13,954 nucleotides of DNA from Roseimaritima sp. (lineage in GTDB: Bacteria; Planctomycetota; Planctomycetia; Pirellulales; Pirellulaceae). The notes under the pieces are model-generated. The model did not search any database. It saw only the letters and a list, made by a program, of their open reading frames with translations, and had not been told where the DNA came from. Below are positions 6,625 through 13,916 of the stretch, piece after piece. The stretch lies in the NCBI GenBank assembly GCA_007124075.1, contig SLFV01000033.1:1-13954 (forward strand), read 5' to 3'. The position numbers and the translations under genes are program-made. How positions within the stretch are numbered: the first letter of the stretch is position 1; each line of letters opens with the position of its first letter.

Positions 6625-7674
6625 ATGAATCGGAAGAAAGGGTTCACGCTTGTTGAATTGTTGGTGGTGATTGCCATCATTGGGGTATTGGTAGGTCTGC
6701 TGTTGCCTGCCGTGCAGGCGGCCCGGGAAGCCGCACGCCGCATGTCTTGCGGCAACAACCTGAAACAACTTGGATTGGCATTGCACAACTATCACGACAT
6801 TTTTAACCGCTTGCCCCCTGCCCGGGTACGCGATCAAAACTGTGGAACAGATACTTGGGTCACCAGTAACATCGGTTGGCCAGCACGAATTTTACCGCAG
6901 ATTGAGCAGCAACCGCTGTATGACCAGATCAACTTCGAGGGCTATCCTGGCTGGAACGCGGCCCCCAATCCTACGATCAGGAATTTGGCAATACCGGCAT
7001 TTCGCTGTCCGTCGGATCCCGGGAGTGGAAACTTGCCGTGGGTTGATGTGTCTGGTGTCCGTCGCACTGGACCTGCGCCGCACGGCACCTATGCTCCGGG
7101 TACAAACAATTACCACGGCAGTGTGGGGCACGACAACCAACTTCGAGTAAATACGAATTTAGGTGCGGTGCGTGGCTGGTTGGTCGAAGCCCGCAGCAAT
7201 TGTAACAACCCTAGACAGCGTAATAATGGGACGCCCGGTTTGCGTGACTTTCTGGACGGAACCTCCAATACTTTGCTGCTTGCTGAGGGCTTGATCGGAT
7301 TCCCTGCAAGGCAAGTCAATGCGCGTGACGCAGTGGGTAATCCCGACAATGTAACTCCAGAGCTAAACGGGTGCGAGGGAGCGAACAATTGGCTTGGTGG
7401 AGCCAATGACCGCGCGCGTGGAACTTCGTGGTTCCGTGGATACAATCCTCAGGAGTTCGCGTTTACCTCGCTAATGACACCAAATTCGCGGCTCAACGAT
7501 TGCATGAACAACACAGGAGATCTCATGCATGCGGCTAGAAGCCTGCACCCGGGTGGCGTTCAAGTAACCATGGCTGACGCTTCGACTCAGTTCGTTAGCG
7601 AAACGGTAGATTGGTTCGTTTGGAAATTCCTCGGTGGCACGAAAGACGGCGAGGTAGTTCAATTGCCAAACTAG
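6625..7674 (+). CDS. DUF1559 family protein with prepilin-like N-terminus (first copy)
   Basis: 349-residue pseudopilin-like protein of the DUF1559 family, which is expanded in planctomycetes and has no firmly known function. The N-terminus [13 protein letters not shown] is a type IV prepilin signal: a short basic leader, the cleavage glycine at 6 and Glu at +5 of the mature protein, followed by a hydrophobic helix (~7-30). [13 protein letters not shown] and [15 protein letters not shown] are the classic DUF1559 start. The middle has [14 protein letters not shown]. The C-terminal HPGG motif (His308) reads H-x9-DA instead of the usual H-x9-DG. A GAGG at 6614-6617 lies 7 nt before ATG 6625 and fixes the start. 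It is followed by a small lipoprotein gene, a pairing repeated further right. It is probably exported and anchored by the N-terminal helix. Confidence 0.93.
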   Translation: MNRKKGFTLVELLVVIAIIGVLVGLLLPAVQAAREAARRMSCGNNLKQLGLALHNYHDIFNRLPPARVRDQNCGTDTWVTSNIGWPARILPQIEQQPLYDQINFEGYPGWNAAPNPTIRNLAIPAFRCPSDPGSGNLPWVDVSGVRRTGPAPHGTYAPGTNNYHGSVGHDNQLRVNTNLGAVRGWLVEARSNCNNPRQRNNGTPGLRDFLDGTSNTLLLAEGLIGFPARQVNARDAVGNPDNVTPELNGCEGANNWLGGANDRARGTSWFRGYNPQEFAFTSLMTPNSRLNDCMNNTGDLMHAARSLHPGGVQVTMADASTQFVSETVDWFVWKFLGGTKDGEVVQLPN

Positions 7675-7676
7675 TG

Positions 7677-7808
7677 GAGTGGATCGTCAAGATTAAACTT
7701 ACCAGTTTTTAAGGGGACAGGAGTCAATTGCCAGGACGCCCCCTCGGGTGCTTCGCAAAATTAACTCCTGCCCCCTTGTCTCTGACTTTTCACGTTGACG
7801 CTCCACTC
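7677..7808. repeat. 132-bp nested inverted-repeat element (MITE/REP-like)
   Basis: The outer arms are 14 bp (7677-7690 and 7795-7808) with 13 of 14 positions complementary (GAGTGGATCGTCAA against TTGACGCTCCACTC). The inner arms are 19 bp (7711-7729 and 7759-7777) with 17 of 19 complementary, containing GGGGACAGGAGTCAATT. The element begins two bases after the DUF1559 stop codon and has no open frame of its own. No clear target-site duplication flanks it. The inner arm resembles palindromic repeats I associate with REP-associated tyrosine transposases; that link is an impression, not a search result. It could also fold in mRNA as a terminator or processing hairpin. Confidence 0.65.
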
Positions 7809-7926
7809 GTTCTCCGGAACGCAGGTGTTCTGATGCGCACCGAAAGCGTTGCAGAAGCCAACGTTTATCTTGTTCGTTGACCGTGACGATTGATTCGTGT
7901 CGTTTCTCAATTTTATTGACATCCCG

Positions 7927-7933
7927 AAGGAGG
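7927..7933 (+). promoter_or_regulatory. Strong Shine-Dalgarno AAGGAGG for the small lipoprotein
   Basis: A full AAGGAGG lies 4 nt before ATG 7938. Most genes here have weak sites, so this one strongly supports the short gene as real and its start as placed. Confidence 0.8.
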
Positions 7934-7937
7934 CATT

Positions 7938-8120
7938 ATGAAGATAAGCCATTCCGTGCGTTTACTTACCGTATTGTGGATCAGTTTCGCATTAGGGCTT
8001 GCTGGCGTGAGCGGCTGTGGACCGGGTGGCACACCCGCCCCACCAGAAAGCATTGCGGAGCCTACCGATTATGACTCCCCTGAATACGCCGAAGGAGAGG
8101 CTGAATCTACGTCTGGTTAG
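7938..8120 (+). CDS. Small lipoprotein paired with the first DUF1559 gene
   Basis: 60-residue precursor with a basic start (MKISHSVRL), a hydrophobic core (TVLWISFALGLAG) and a lipobox VSGC with the lipidated Cys at 27. After processing only about 34 residues remain, with a Gly/Pro linker and an acidic tail (EPTDYDSPEYAEGEAES). No domain is recognisable; planctomycete genomes carry many such mini-lipoproteins, and here it follows a DUF1559 gene. The strong Shine-Dalgarno site supports translation. The 263-bp gap to the DUF1559 gene contains the 132-bp inverted-repeat element, so co-transcription is uncertain. Confidence 0.8.
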   Translation: MKISHSVRLLTVLWISFALGLAGVSGCGPGGTPAPPESIAEPTDYDSPEYAEGEAESTSG

Positions 8121-8301
8121 TACCCTCAATCATAGGTTCGGATGAGGTACCTTGAGCGCCAAGTCCTCGGCACAAATGCCGACAGCAGAAGCTTCGCTGG
8201 GGTGAGATTCGGAATAAACCTCGTCACGTACGCCATCTTTGACGAAGTGCCGATTACACCGACTCCGGCCTGCCGTCGTTGCGGGCCTGCTTCTCTCTCG
8301 A

Positions 8302-8336
8302 TCTCTCCCGGCCCCGATTCGCGAGGCCGGGAGAGA
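8302..8336. repeat. Perfect GC-rich hairpin, 12-bp arms, 11-nt loop
   Basis: TCTCTCCCGGCC (8302-8313) pairs fully with GGCCGGGAGAGA (8325-8336). No T-run follows directly on either strand, so it does not look like a simple intrinsic terminator. It may be an interspersed palindromic repeat or part of a structured RNA. Confidence 0.6.
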
Positions 8337-8532
8337 CGGTTCGAAGGGACAGTTGTTTCCCGCACGATGCGAAGGCTCGCAAGCTAGGCACCATCGTCCT
8401 CCCAGACGAGCTGGCAGGGGAGCAATACATGATGCTTTCCGCAATTCATCCTTCGGCGAATCGTTTATGGTGCCCCCCTCGTCGTGATACCACCTCCACC
8501 GCCCATCCTCTAGTTTGGCGGAGACTTCGCCC

Positions 8533-8549
8533 CGGAGTCAGGGACTCCG
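8533..8549. repeat. Short perfect inverted repeat CGGAGTC-AGG-GACTCCG
   Basis: 7-bp arms around a 3-nt centre; function unknown. It lies 36 bp before another short inverted repeat (8585-8600, CAGGTC-GACT-GACCTG). Confidence 0.45.
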
Positions 8550-8584
8550 TAAGTGCGTTCTGTTGTGACCCTTGCTTGGCGCGC

Positions 8585-8600
8585 CAGGTCGACTGACCTG
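8585..8600. repeat. Short perfect inverted repeat CAGGTC-GACT-GACCTG
   Basis: 6-bp arms with a 4-nt loop, following the hairpin at 8533-8549. By itself this is near chance expectation; the clustering with other hairpins is what makes it notable. Confidence 0.4.
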
Positions 8601-8983
8601 AACGAAGCCCCCCCCTCCAAAGCAGGAGTGGTTAACAACCTGCCATCTGCTTCGTCAGTAGACATGGAAGTGAGCGTGTGCACAAAAATATGGCACGGGA
8701 TCAGGCCGACCGAATCGAAAGAACGACCGCAGCAAAATTCCTGTTAGCAGCAATGGGTAAGGATTCTCTCCAAGCTTCTAATTTAAGGAAGCCGATTCAT
8801 CCAAAAATCGTTAGTCACAATCAAACGATGCGTAATTTTCTTCATTGGCTCGTTTCTTGCCATCGCAAATGATTGCCGCAGCGTGTGTAGCAACGCCCGT
8901 CGCAGGGGGCAGCGAGGGAATGCACCTCGTGAGGATCGTCTCCCGTTGGATTGTTTTTTTCTTTTTATTGAAAGTAGAGCGTC

Positions 8984-9976
8984 GTGATTACGCATCCCAC
9001 CAATTTGCTGATCTTCGGTCAATGCAGCCCGGAGCCGTCCCGGGGCGGCCACCGCCGTGGATTTACGCTGGTCGAACTGCTGGTTGTTATTGCCATTATC
9101 GGCGTTCTGGTTGGATTGTTGTTGCCAGCGGTACAGGCGGCGCGTGAAGCCGCTCGCCGAATGCAGTGCAGCAACAACCTAAAACAGTTCGGGCTGGCGT
9201 TTCACAACTACCATGATGTTCACAATACCTTAGTTCCTGGATCGTTTCCCGGCGCGGTTTTCTATCCGATGGGCTGGCTGCCTCGACTATTTCCCTTTTT
9301 CGAGGAAGGTTCGAGATGGGATCAGATGGAGGCGTTGTTCCCTGATTATGCCGTTCGACGAACTCCCTACCGCAGCCACGATATGGAAAACCCTTTGTTT
9401 GGGTCAGTGAACACGGCGGTTTGTCCATCGTCGCCACTGGGCAACGTCGCGTCGGATCACCCCGTTTCGGCTAACTTTCCCTTCGCCAATACGCAAGGAT
9501 CGTTACATTATCGTGGCAATTCGGGCTCCTTCGATGTGGATCTGGTTAGCGGGACTAATACATCCCGGGTCTACAGTCGCTCGGGGGTAATCTTTCCCGG
9601 CAGCCGAACGCGTCTGACGGACATCAAAGACGGTACCAGCAATACGATTTTGCTGGGAGAAACCTCTCGGTCACTCGGTTGGACATCGTCCATGATTGGT
9701 GGGTTTGGCGGACTGAAACCATGGACCTGGGGTTTCTATGATTACCGGAATGGCGAGTATTTGACGATTGATCACAAGACCGTCCAGTGGCCGATCAATT
9801 ACCGCGGTACCTTTCTGACCAACATGACTCCGTTTACCAGCCACCATCCAGGTGGCGCGATGTTCGTATCGTGCGATGGCAGCGTTAGGTTTTTTTCGGA
9901 GTCATTGAATTTAGAAGTGCTCAAGGCGATGGCAACCAGGATGAATGGTGAAGTCAACCTGGTGGACCAGCTTTAG
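8984..9976 (+). CDS. DUF1559 family protein with prepilin-like N-terminus (second copy)
   Basis: 330 residues as placed, a paralog of the gene at 6625. The helix region from [10 protein letters not shown] through [13 protein letters not shown] is identical in protein to the first copy, followed by [15 protein letters not shown]. The middle has [15 protein letters not shown], and the C-terminus has the canonical H-x9-DG motif ([12 protein letters not shown], His288, Asp298). The cleavage glycine is at 26, so the leader is unusually long and contains Cys and Pro. The start is a GTG at 8984 with only a weak upstream purine stretch; the ATG at 9022 is out of frame, and TTG or CTG codons near 9005 are alternatives. 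It is followed by a transthyretin-like lipoprotein gene. The family's molecular function is not established; a pseudopilin-like envelope role is inferred. Confidence 0.9.
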   Translation: MITHPTNLLIFGQCSPEPSRGGHRRGFTLVELLVVIAIIGVLVGLLLPAVQAAREAARRMQCSNNLKQFGLAFHNYHDVHNTLVPGSFPGAVFYPMGWLPRLFPFFEEGSRWDQMEALFPDYAVRRTPYRSHDMENPLFGSVNTAVCPSSPLGNVASDHPVSANFPFANTQGSLHYRGNSGSFDVDLVSGTNTSRVYSRSGVIFPGSRTRLTDIKDGTSNTILLGETSRSLGWTSSMIGGFGGLKPWTWGFYDYRNGEYLTIDHKTVQWPINYRGTFLTNMTPFTSHHPGGAMFVSCDGSVRFFSESLNLEVLKAMATRMNGEVNLVDQL

Positions 9977-10033
9977 CCGCCCGTTGAAGAAGGGATATGC
10001 CGCTTGAAATGCCTAGCTGAGACATGGAAAACC

Positions 10034-10063
10034 AAAAGGACGAAGGAGGGAAGTCCCCTTTTT
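10034..10063 (+). terminator. Weak intrinsic-terminator-like hairpin after the second DUF1559 gene
   Basis: AAAAGGAC (10034-10041) can pair with GTCCCCTTTT (10053-10062) with two bulged bases, giving a stem that ends in a T-run about 60 nt after the stop codon. The loop contains AAGGAGGG, which resembles a Shine-Dalgarno site but has no start codon within reach. The stem is imperfect, so confidence is low. Confidence 0.28.
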
Positions 10064-10104
10064 CACTCCACGTCACTCAACATCTATCCGACAAAAACCA
10101 TTTC

Positions 10105-10500
10105 ATGACCAGTCCAAAAATTTTTTGCCCTCTGTTCCTGCTGGCCTTTTTTTCCATTGGCTGTGGCGGGCCGCCTGCGGGCGAAGTGACGGGGCAGGTA
10201 ACGTTCAACGGATCACCGCTGACCAGCGGAACGATCATGTTCGTTCCCCAATCAGCCGCTGGCGTGTATGCCCATGCCGAAGTCCAGGCCGACGGTCGCT
10301 ACGCAGCGGAAACCGACGAAACGGGAAAGCGAATCCCGGTGGGACAGTACCGAGTGATGATCAGCGCGGTCAAGGACGTAGGGCCGGAAGAGCCGGTTGA
10401 ATCGCTTCTTCCGCTTCGATTTAGCAGTGACACGCAATCGAAACTAACCGCGGATGTTGGCGAAGGACAGAACGTCATCGATTTTGTGCTGGAGCCATAG
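10105..10500 (+). CDS. Lipoprotein with transthyretin/carboxypeptidase-regulatory-like fold, paired with the second DUF1559 gene
   Basis: 131-residue precursor. The signal peptide MTSPKIFCPLFLLAFFSIGC ends in the probable lipidated Cys20; Ser at -3 is a weaker lipobox. The mature part follows the pattern of planctomycete lipoproteins next to DUF1559 genes: GEVTGQVTFNGSPLTSGTIM, FVP, ADGRYAAET, VGQYRVMIS, then LLPLRFSSDTQSKLTADVGE and NVIDFVLEP. This is a single beta-sandwich like carboxypeptidase regulatory domains. An in-frame ATG at 10024 would add 27 residues and place the signal peptide internally, so I prefer 10105, though neither has a good Shine-Dalgarno site. The 3' end overlaps the convergent gene by 26 bp. 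Its role in the envelope is unknown. Confidence 0.85.
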   Translation: MTSPKIFCPLFLLAFFSIGCGGPPAGEVTGQVTFNGSPLTSGTIMFVPQSAAGVYAHAEVQADGRYAAETDETGKRIPVGQYRVMISAVKDVGPEEPVESLLPLRFSSDTQSKLTADVGEGQNVIDFVLEP

Positions 10501-11602
10501 CAGCCTGTTGCAACAGGAGGGGTGATTCTTTCCGGTCTTCTGAGGTTTCGGCTTCCACCAAAGTTTCTCTCAAATCCGCGGGTGCCGTCCAGTAGAACAG
10601 CATCCCTAGCCCCGCTAGGCAAACCTTGACCACTTCAAACACCAAAGCCACCAAGGTCCCCGAAGCGGTTGGCTGTTGTTGAGGGACGACATGGTAACCC
10701 CACTCAATCGCGGCTTCAAACAGCCCTAATCCCGCTGGTGCGATCGGTAGAGTGGAAACCAGCATTCCCAGCGGCACGATGACAAAGTGTTCCCCCAATC
10801 CCGGTGATTCATTGGTAATGCCATACATCCCCAGGCAAATCAAAAACACGCTAACGGCAAACCCGGCCTGAACGATCACGCTTAACAGGACCGCAATCAG
10901 GAAGCCTCCGCGGTGTGACTGAAATGCCCGTAGCGGTTCTGCAAATCGTCTGATCACCCTACCAACACCCGGCCACGATCCCAGCCACATCAAGCCGCGA
11001 TCCACTGGGCGTCCCCCCCACAGCAGCACAACGACCGAAACGATACCGACCAACAGCAGCAGGTTTGCACCGCGAGCGACCTGCAGCAGTTTGGCTGATT
11101 CCGCATCGACACCGCCATCGCGGGCAACAAACCCCAGGGCGACACACCCCAGTAGCAATAGTCCTAATAAACCACAACCGCGATCCATGACCACAGAAAC
11201 AACCGCTTCGACACGCCGGCCCGGCGCTCGCTTGGCAAGGAAAATCGCTTTGATCAAGTCACCTCCGACACTGCCGGGAGCGATGAATCCAAACAGAAAT
11301 CCAATCGCACCCAAGCGAAACGCTTCCGTGATCGTCAGGCGAATCCCTTGGACGTTGGCCAGCAACGACCAACGGATAAACGACACCGCCAACGCTGCCA
11401 AAGCCACCACTAGCGCCGCCAACAGGAGCCAATAATTCTTCGGTTGCGAACGCAGCAACTCCCACTGTTCAGGGGGCAATCGCCATAGCAAAAACGCAAT
11501 AATCGATGTGGGGACCAGGATTTGTGTGATTCGCCACAACCAACCGCGCCATCTGGCAGATTGCGCGAGATTCGGTTCGCAGGGAGTCTTAACGTTAGTC
11601 AT
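10475..11602 (-). CDS. LPG synthase TM-region / flippase-like (UPF0104) integral membrane protein
   Basis: 375-residue polytopic inner-membrane protein of the lysylphosphatidylglycerol synthase transmembrane family (MprF N-terminal domain-like), without the cytosolic aminoacyl-transfer domain. Diagnostic segments are RWSLLANVQGI (77-87), GFIAPGSVGGDLIKA (105-119), VVMDRGCGLLGL (137-148) and PLGMLVSTLPIAPAGLGLFE (277-296). About seven to eight hydrophobic segments are visible. Relatives act in lipid or isoprenoid-linked glycan translocation or are uncharacterised; no substrate can be assigned here. A GGAGG 11 nt upstream supports ATG 11602. The C-terminal ~30 residues are hydrophilic. Its last 26 bp overlap the end of the lipoprotein gene on the other strand, and no partner gene adjoins it. 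Confidence 0.85.
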   Translation of the reverse strand: MTNVKTPCEPNLAQSARWRGWLWRITQILVPTSIIAFLLWRLPPEQWELLRSQPKNYWLLLAALVVALAALAVSFIRWSLLANVQGIRLTITEAFRLGAIGFLFGFIAPGSVGGDLIKAIFLAKRAPGRRVEAVVSVVMDRGCGLLGLLLLGCVALGFVARDGGVDAESAKLLQVARGANLLLLVGIVSVVVLLWGGRPVDRGLMWLGSWPGVGRVIRRFAEPLRAFQSHRGGFLIAVLLSVIVQAGFAVSVFLICLGMYGITNESPGLGEHFVIVPLGMLVSTLPIAPAGLGLFEAAIEWGYHVVPQQQPTASGTLVALVFEVVKVCLAGLGMLFYWTAPADLRETLVEAETSEDRKESPLLLQQAAMAPAQNR

Positions 11603-11739
11603 CGGCGGATTGGCCTCCGCAGCCGCAAAACCTAAACCTGTTTGTCCTCATCGCTTCGACATGATCCGCAGCAAAGGAAGTAGATGTGACCGAATTCAGG
11701 AAAATTTTGACACTGTGCCCAGCAGTTCAGCAAGACCCG

Positions 11740-11767
11740 TTGACGACCGCTGCGGAGTGACAATAAT
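11740..11767 (+). promoter_or_regulatory. Sigma70-type promoter of the tRNA-Ala gene
   Basis: TTGACG (11740-11745, 5/6 to consensus) and AATAAT (11762-11767, 5/6) are separated by 16 bp. The predicted transcription start near 11774 is about 10 nt before the tRNA 5' end. This is the best promoter match I found in the window. Confidence 0.6.
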
Positions 11768-11783
11768 ACGGGCTAATTCCGGA

Positions 11784-11856
<73 letters not shown>

Positions 11857-12134
11857 TTGGCAAAGGCTCCTGAAATTAGGAATTGTAAAGTGCGAAGCAG
11901 CTACCGAGAGAAGCCCGCCGCAATTCCTTCAAGGGTGAAATGAAGCGATCGAGCCGGGAGCAATGGAGATGAAGCATTGAAGGATCACTTTATCCAGTAT
12001 CGAACAGACAAAGCAAATTCAAAGTAATATATGAACGCCGGAACGACACGCAAGTTCCAAACTGAAAGCCACAGCTAACGACTCTGGAATTTGGGAGCGA
12101 GTGGTAAAGTCCGCTGTCTGGAAAAATCGGCCTG
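11857..12134. other. Convergent intergenic region between tRNA-Ala and polX
   Basis: No gene is supported. An 8-bp inverted pair AGGAATTG (11878-11885) and CAATTCCT (11921-11928) encloses a 35-nt loop downstream of the tRNA and could be part of its terminator region, but lacks a T-run. No copy of the tRNA 3' end is found, so there is no sign of an integration site. Confidence 0.5.
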
Positions 12135-13916
12135 TCAAAGTCGCTTGATGATGGGTGGGTGTGCAAAGGAAGACGATACGGACCCATCCTGCGACCTACC
12201 CCTCAGCGGGTCCGCGACCACCCATGCCCTGGTGTTGGCGACGTCATCCGCCGTCAATCCCGCCCGCTGTGCTTGCCGAACGCCGTGCCGCATAAGCCCC
12301 AAGCCGTCGATTGAATGGGCATCGGTGCTGATAACAATCGGAACTCCGTGCCGCTTAGCCAGCATCAAATGAACGTCGTTTAAATCTAAGCGAGCTGGGT
12401 TAGCATTTAATTCCAAACACTTACGATGCGCGGCGGCCGTTTCAATGACCGCATCCATATCGACATCATACGGCGGGCGTCGATTGATCAGTCGTCCCGT
12501 GGGATGCGCGATTACATCAACATGCGGGTTTTCCAACGCGTTAAGAATCCGCTGGGTGATTTGGGCCCGCGGTTGCTTTTGCCCATAATGAATACTGGCG
12601 ATGATCCAGTCACCTTGAGCCAGGACCTCGTCGGGCAAGTCCATGGTTCCGTCTTCTAAAATGTCGCATTCAACGCCTTTCAGAATGGTTAGCCGCCCTT
12701 CGTATTGCGACCGCAGTTCGTCGATCTGCTCCCATTGTTCCAGCAATCGTGACTTGTCCAATCCGCCAGCCATGGAGACGCGTTTGGAATGGTCCGTGAT
12801 GGCGATGTATTCCAAACCTACATCCATCGCCGCATCGGCCATTTGCCGCAAGGTTGCTTGACCATCGGTGGCACTAGTATGCATGTGCAAATCACCTCGG
12901 ATATCCTGCAAAGTGATCAACCGAGGTGGCGAGGACTGTGCCGCCCAATCAAATTCAAACCGATCTTCGCGAATCTCGGGCGGAAAACAAGGCAGACCCA
13001 ACGCTTGGTACACATCCGCTTCGTTTTCGCTTGCGATGGGTTGTGCGTGGTCGTCGCGAAATACACCGTACTCGTTGATCTTCAGGCCTCGTCTCTTTGC
13101 GAGACCACGCAACCGGACGTTATGCTCCTTGGAACCCGTAAAATACTGCAAGGCGGCCCCGAACTGATCGCTGTCGACCAACCGCAAATCCACCTGAAAG
13201 GCTTGCCCCACACGGATCGACACCTTGGTCTGACCGCGCGCGATCGTCAACGAGCGGTCCGAAAAAGCCTCGAAGTAATCCATCGCGGCGTCGCGATCGG
13301 TCGCAACGGCCAGCAGGTCGACATCGCCGATGGTTTCTTTCCCACGTCGATAACTTCCCGCCGCTTCAATTTTGACAATCGCAGGACACGCCTTTAGGTA
13401 ACCCAGAATCGCTTGGACAATCGCGTCGGCGTCGATCCAACGCAAGCGTTCGTTAGCCGCCTGGACAATTTCCAAGCCTTCCAAGATAGCCTGTTCCATC
13501 TTGGCACCAAACCCTTTCAGCTTTCGCACCTGCTGGGCTGTGCAGGCGTCGCGTAACTGGTCTAGCGTTTCCAGCCCCAGTTCATCATGTAGGCGGGCTG
13601 CCTTCTTTGCACCCATGCCGGGGATGCGTGCAAATTGAATCACGGTTGCTGGAATTTGTTCCTGCAATTTTTGTAGTTGTGGCAGCGTTCCCGTTTCGAT
13701 CAATGTGGCGGACTTCTCCGCCAAGGTTTTACCGATACCGGGGACGTCGGCAAGATCGTGGTCGGGATCGGCTAAGATTTCCGCAACCGACCGGTTCAGT
13801 TCCCGAATCGCCTTGGCCCCGTTGCGATAGGCGCGAATGCGAAACGGATTCTCCCCGGTAAATTCCAGCAGTTGAGCCAGTTCGTCAAAGACATCGGCAA
13901 TCCTCGCATTTTCCAT
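12135..13916 (-). CDS. polX: PolX-family DNA polymerase / PHP-domain 3'-5' exonuclease
   Basis: 593-residue family X DNA polymerase, expected to fill short gaps in base excision repair. The N-terminal helical domain (1-~150) includes helix-hairpin-helix motifs DVPGIGKTLAEK (~57-68) and RIPGMGAKKAARL (~97-109). The nucleotidyltransferase core has GSYRRGKETIGDVDLLA with catalytic Asp198 and Asp200, and the third Asp in QVDLRL (Asp243). The C-terminal PHP domain has the metal ligands: HMH (344-346), ITDHS (375-376), VECD (Glu416), SIHYG (His443), IAHPTGR (His471) and STDAHS (Asp532, His534). All recognised active-site residues are present, so both activities are probably intact. Bacterial PolX is usually ~570 residues; here a serine-rich, basic tail adds about 20. 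ATG 13916 has a weak AAAGG 8 nt upstream. It converges on the tRNA-Ala gene; upstream context is outside the window. Confidence 0.95.
   Translation of the reverse strand: MENARIADVFDELAQLLEFTGENPFRIRAYRNGAKAIRELNRSVAEILADPDHDLADVPGIGKTLAEKSATLIETGTLPQLQKLQEQIPATVIQFARIPGMGAKKAARLHDELGLETLDQLRDACTAQQVRKLKGFGAKMEQAILEGLEIVQAANERLRWIDADAIVQAILGYLKACPAIVKIEAAGSYRRGKETIGDVDLLAVATDRDAAMDYFEAFSDRSLTIARGQTKVSIRVGQAFQVDLRLVDSDQFGAALQYFTGSKEHNVRLRGLAKRRGLKINEYGVFRDDHAQPIASENEADVYQALGLPCFPPEIREDRFEFDWAAQSSPPRLITLQDIRGDLHMHTSATDGQATLRQMADAAMDVGLEYIAITDHSKRVSMAGGLDKSRLLEQWEQIDELRSQYEGRLTILKGVECDILEDGTMDLPDEVLAQGDWIIASIHYGQKQPRAQITQRILNALENPHVDVIAHPTGRLINRRPPYDVDMDAVIETAAAHRKCLELNANPARLDLNDVHLMLAKRHGVPIVISTDAHSIDGLGLMRHGVRQAQRAGLTADDVANTRAWVVADPLRGRSQDGSVSSSFAHPPIIKRL

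Larger units (their letters stand above)
8121..8983. other. 863-bp region without a credible gene, containing short perfect hairpins
   Basis: Several overlapping frames of 60-105 codons are open on both strands, but they are arginine/serine rich, lack ribosome binding sites and show no family motif; this overlap of open frames is usual for G+C-rich noncoding DNA. Perfect hairpins lie at 8302-8336, 8533-8549 and 8585-8600. It may hold decayed or mobile sequence, an RNA gene or the promoter of the second DUF1559 gene. I see no transposase remnant. Confidence 0.5.

Noticed and set aside
8130..8444. 104-codon minus-strand and overlapping plus-strand frames in the gene-free region
   Set aside because: The composition is Arg/Ser/Pro-rich, there are no start signals, and several frames are open at once, as expected for noncoding GC-rich DNA. 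The ending resembles short hypothetical proteins I associate with Rhodopirellula, but I cannot verify this.
10043..10050. AAGGAGGG as a Shine-Dalgarno site for a hidden small gene
   Set aside because: No ATG, GTG or TTG start lies within a workable distance downstream; it fits better as the loop of a terminator-like hairpin.
10024..10104. Upstream ATG 10024 as start of the transthyretin-like lipoprotein
   Set aside because: It would bury the signal peptide behind 27 hydrophilic residues; ATG 10105 gives a normal lipoprotein signal.
12789..13397. 202-codon plus-strand open frame inside polX
   Set aside because: It is antisense to the well-supported polX gene, whose conserved residues cover this interval.
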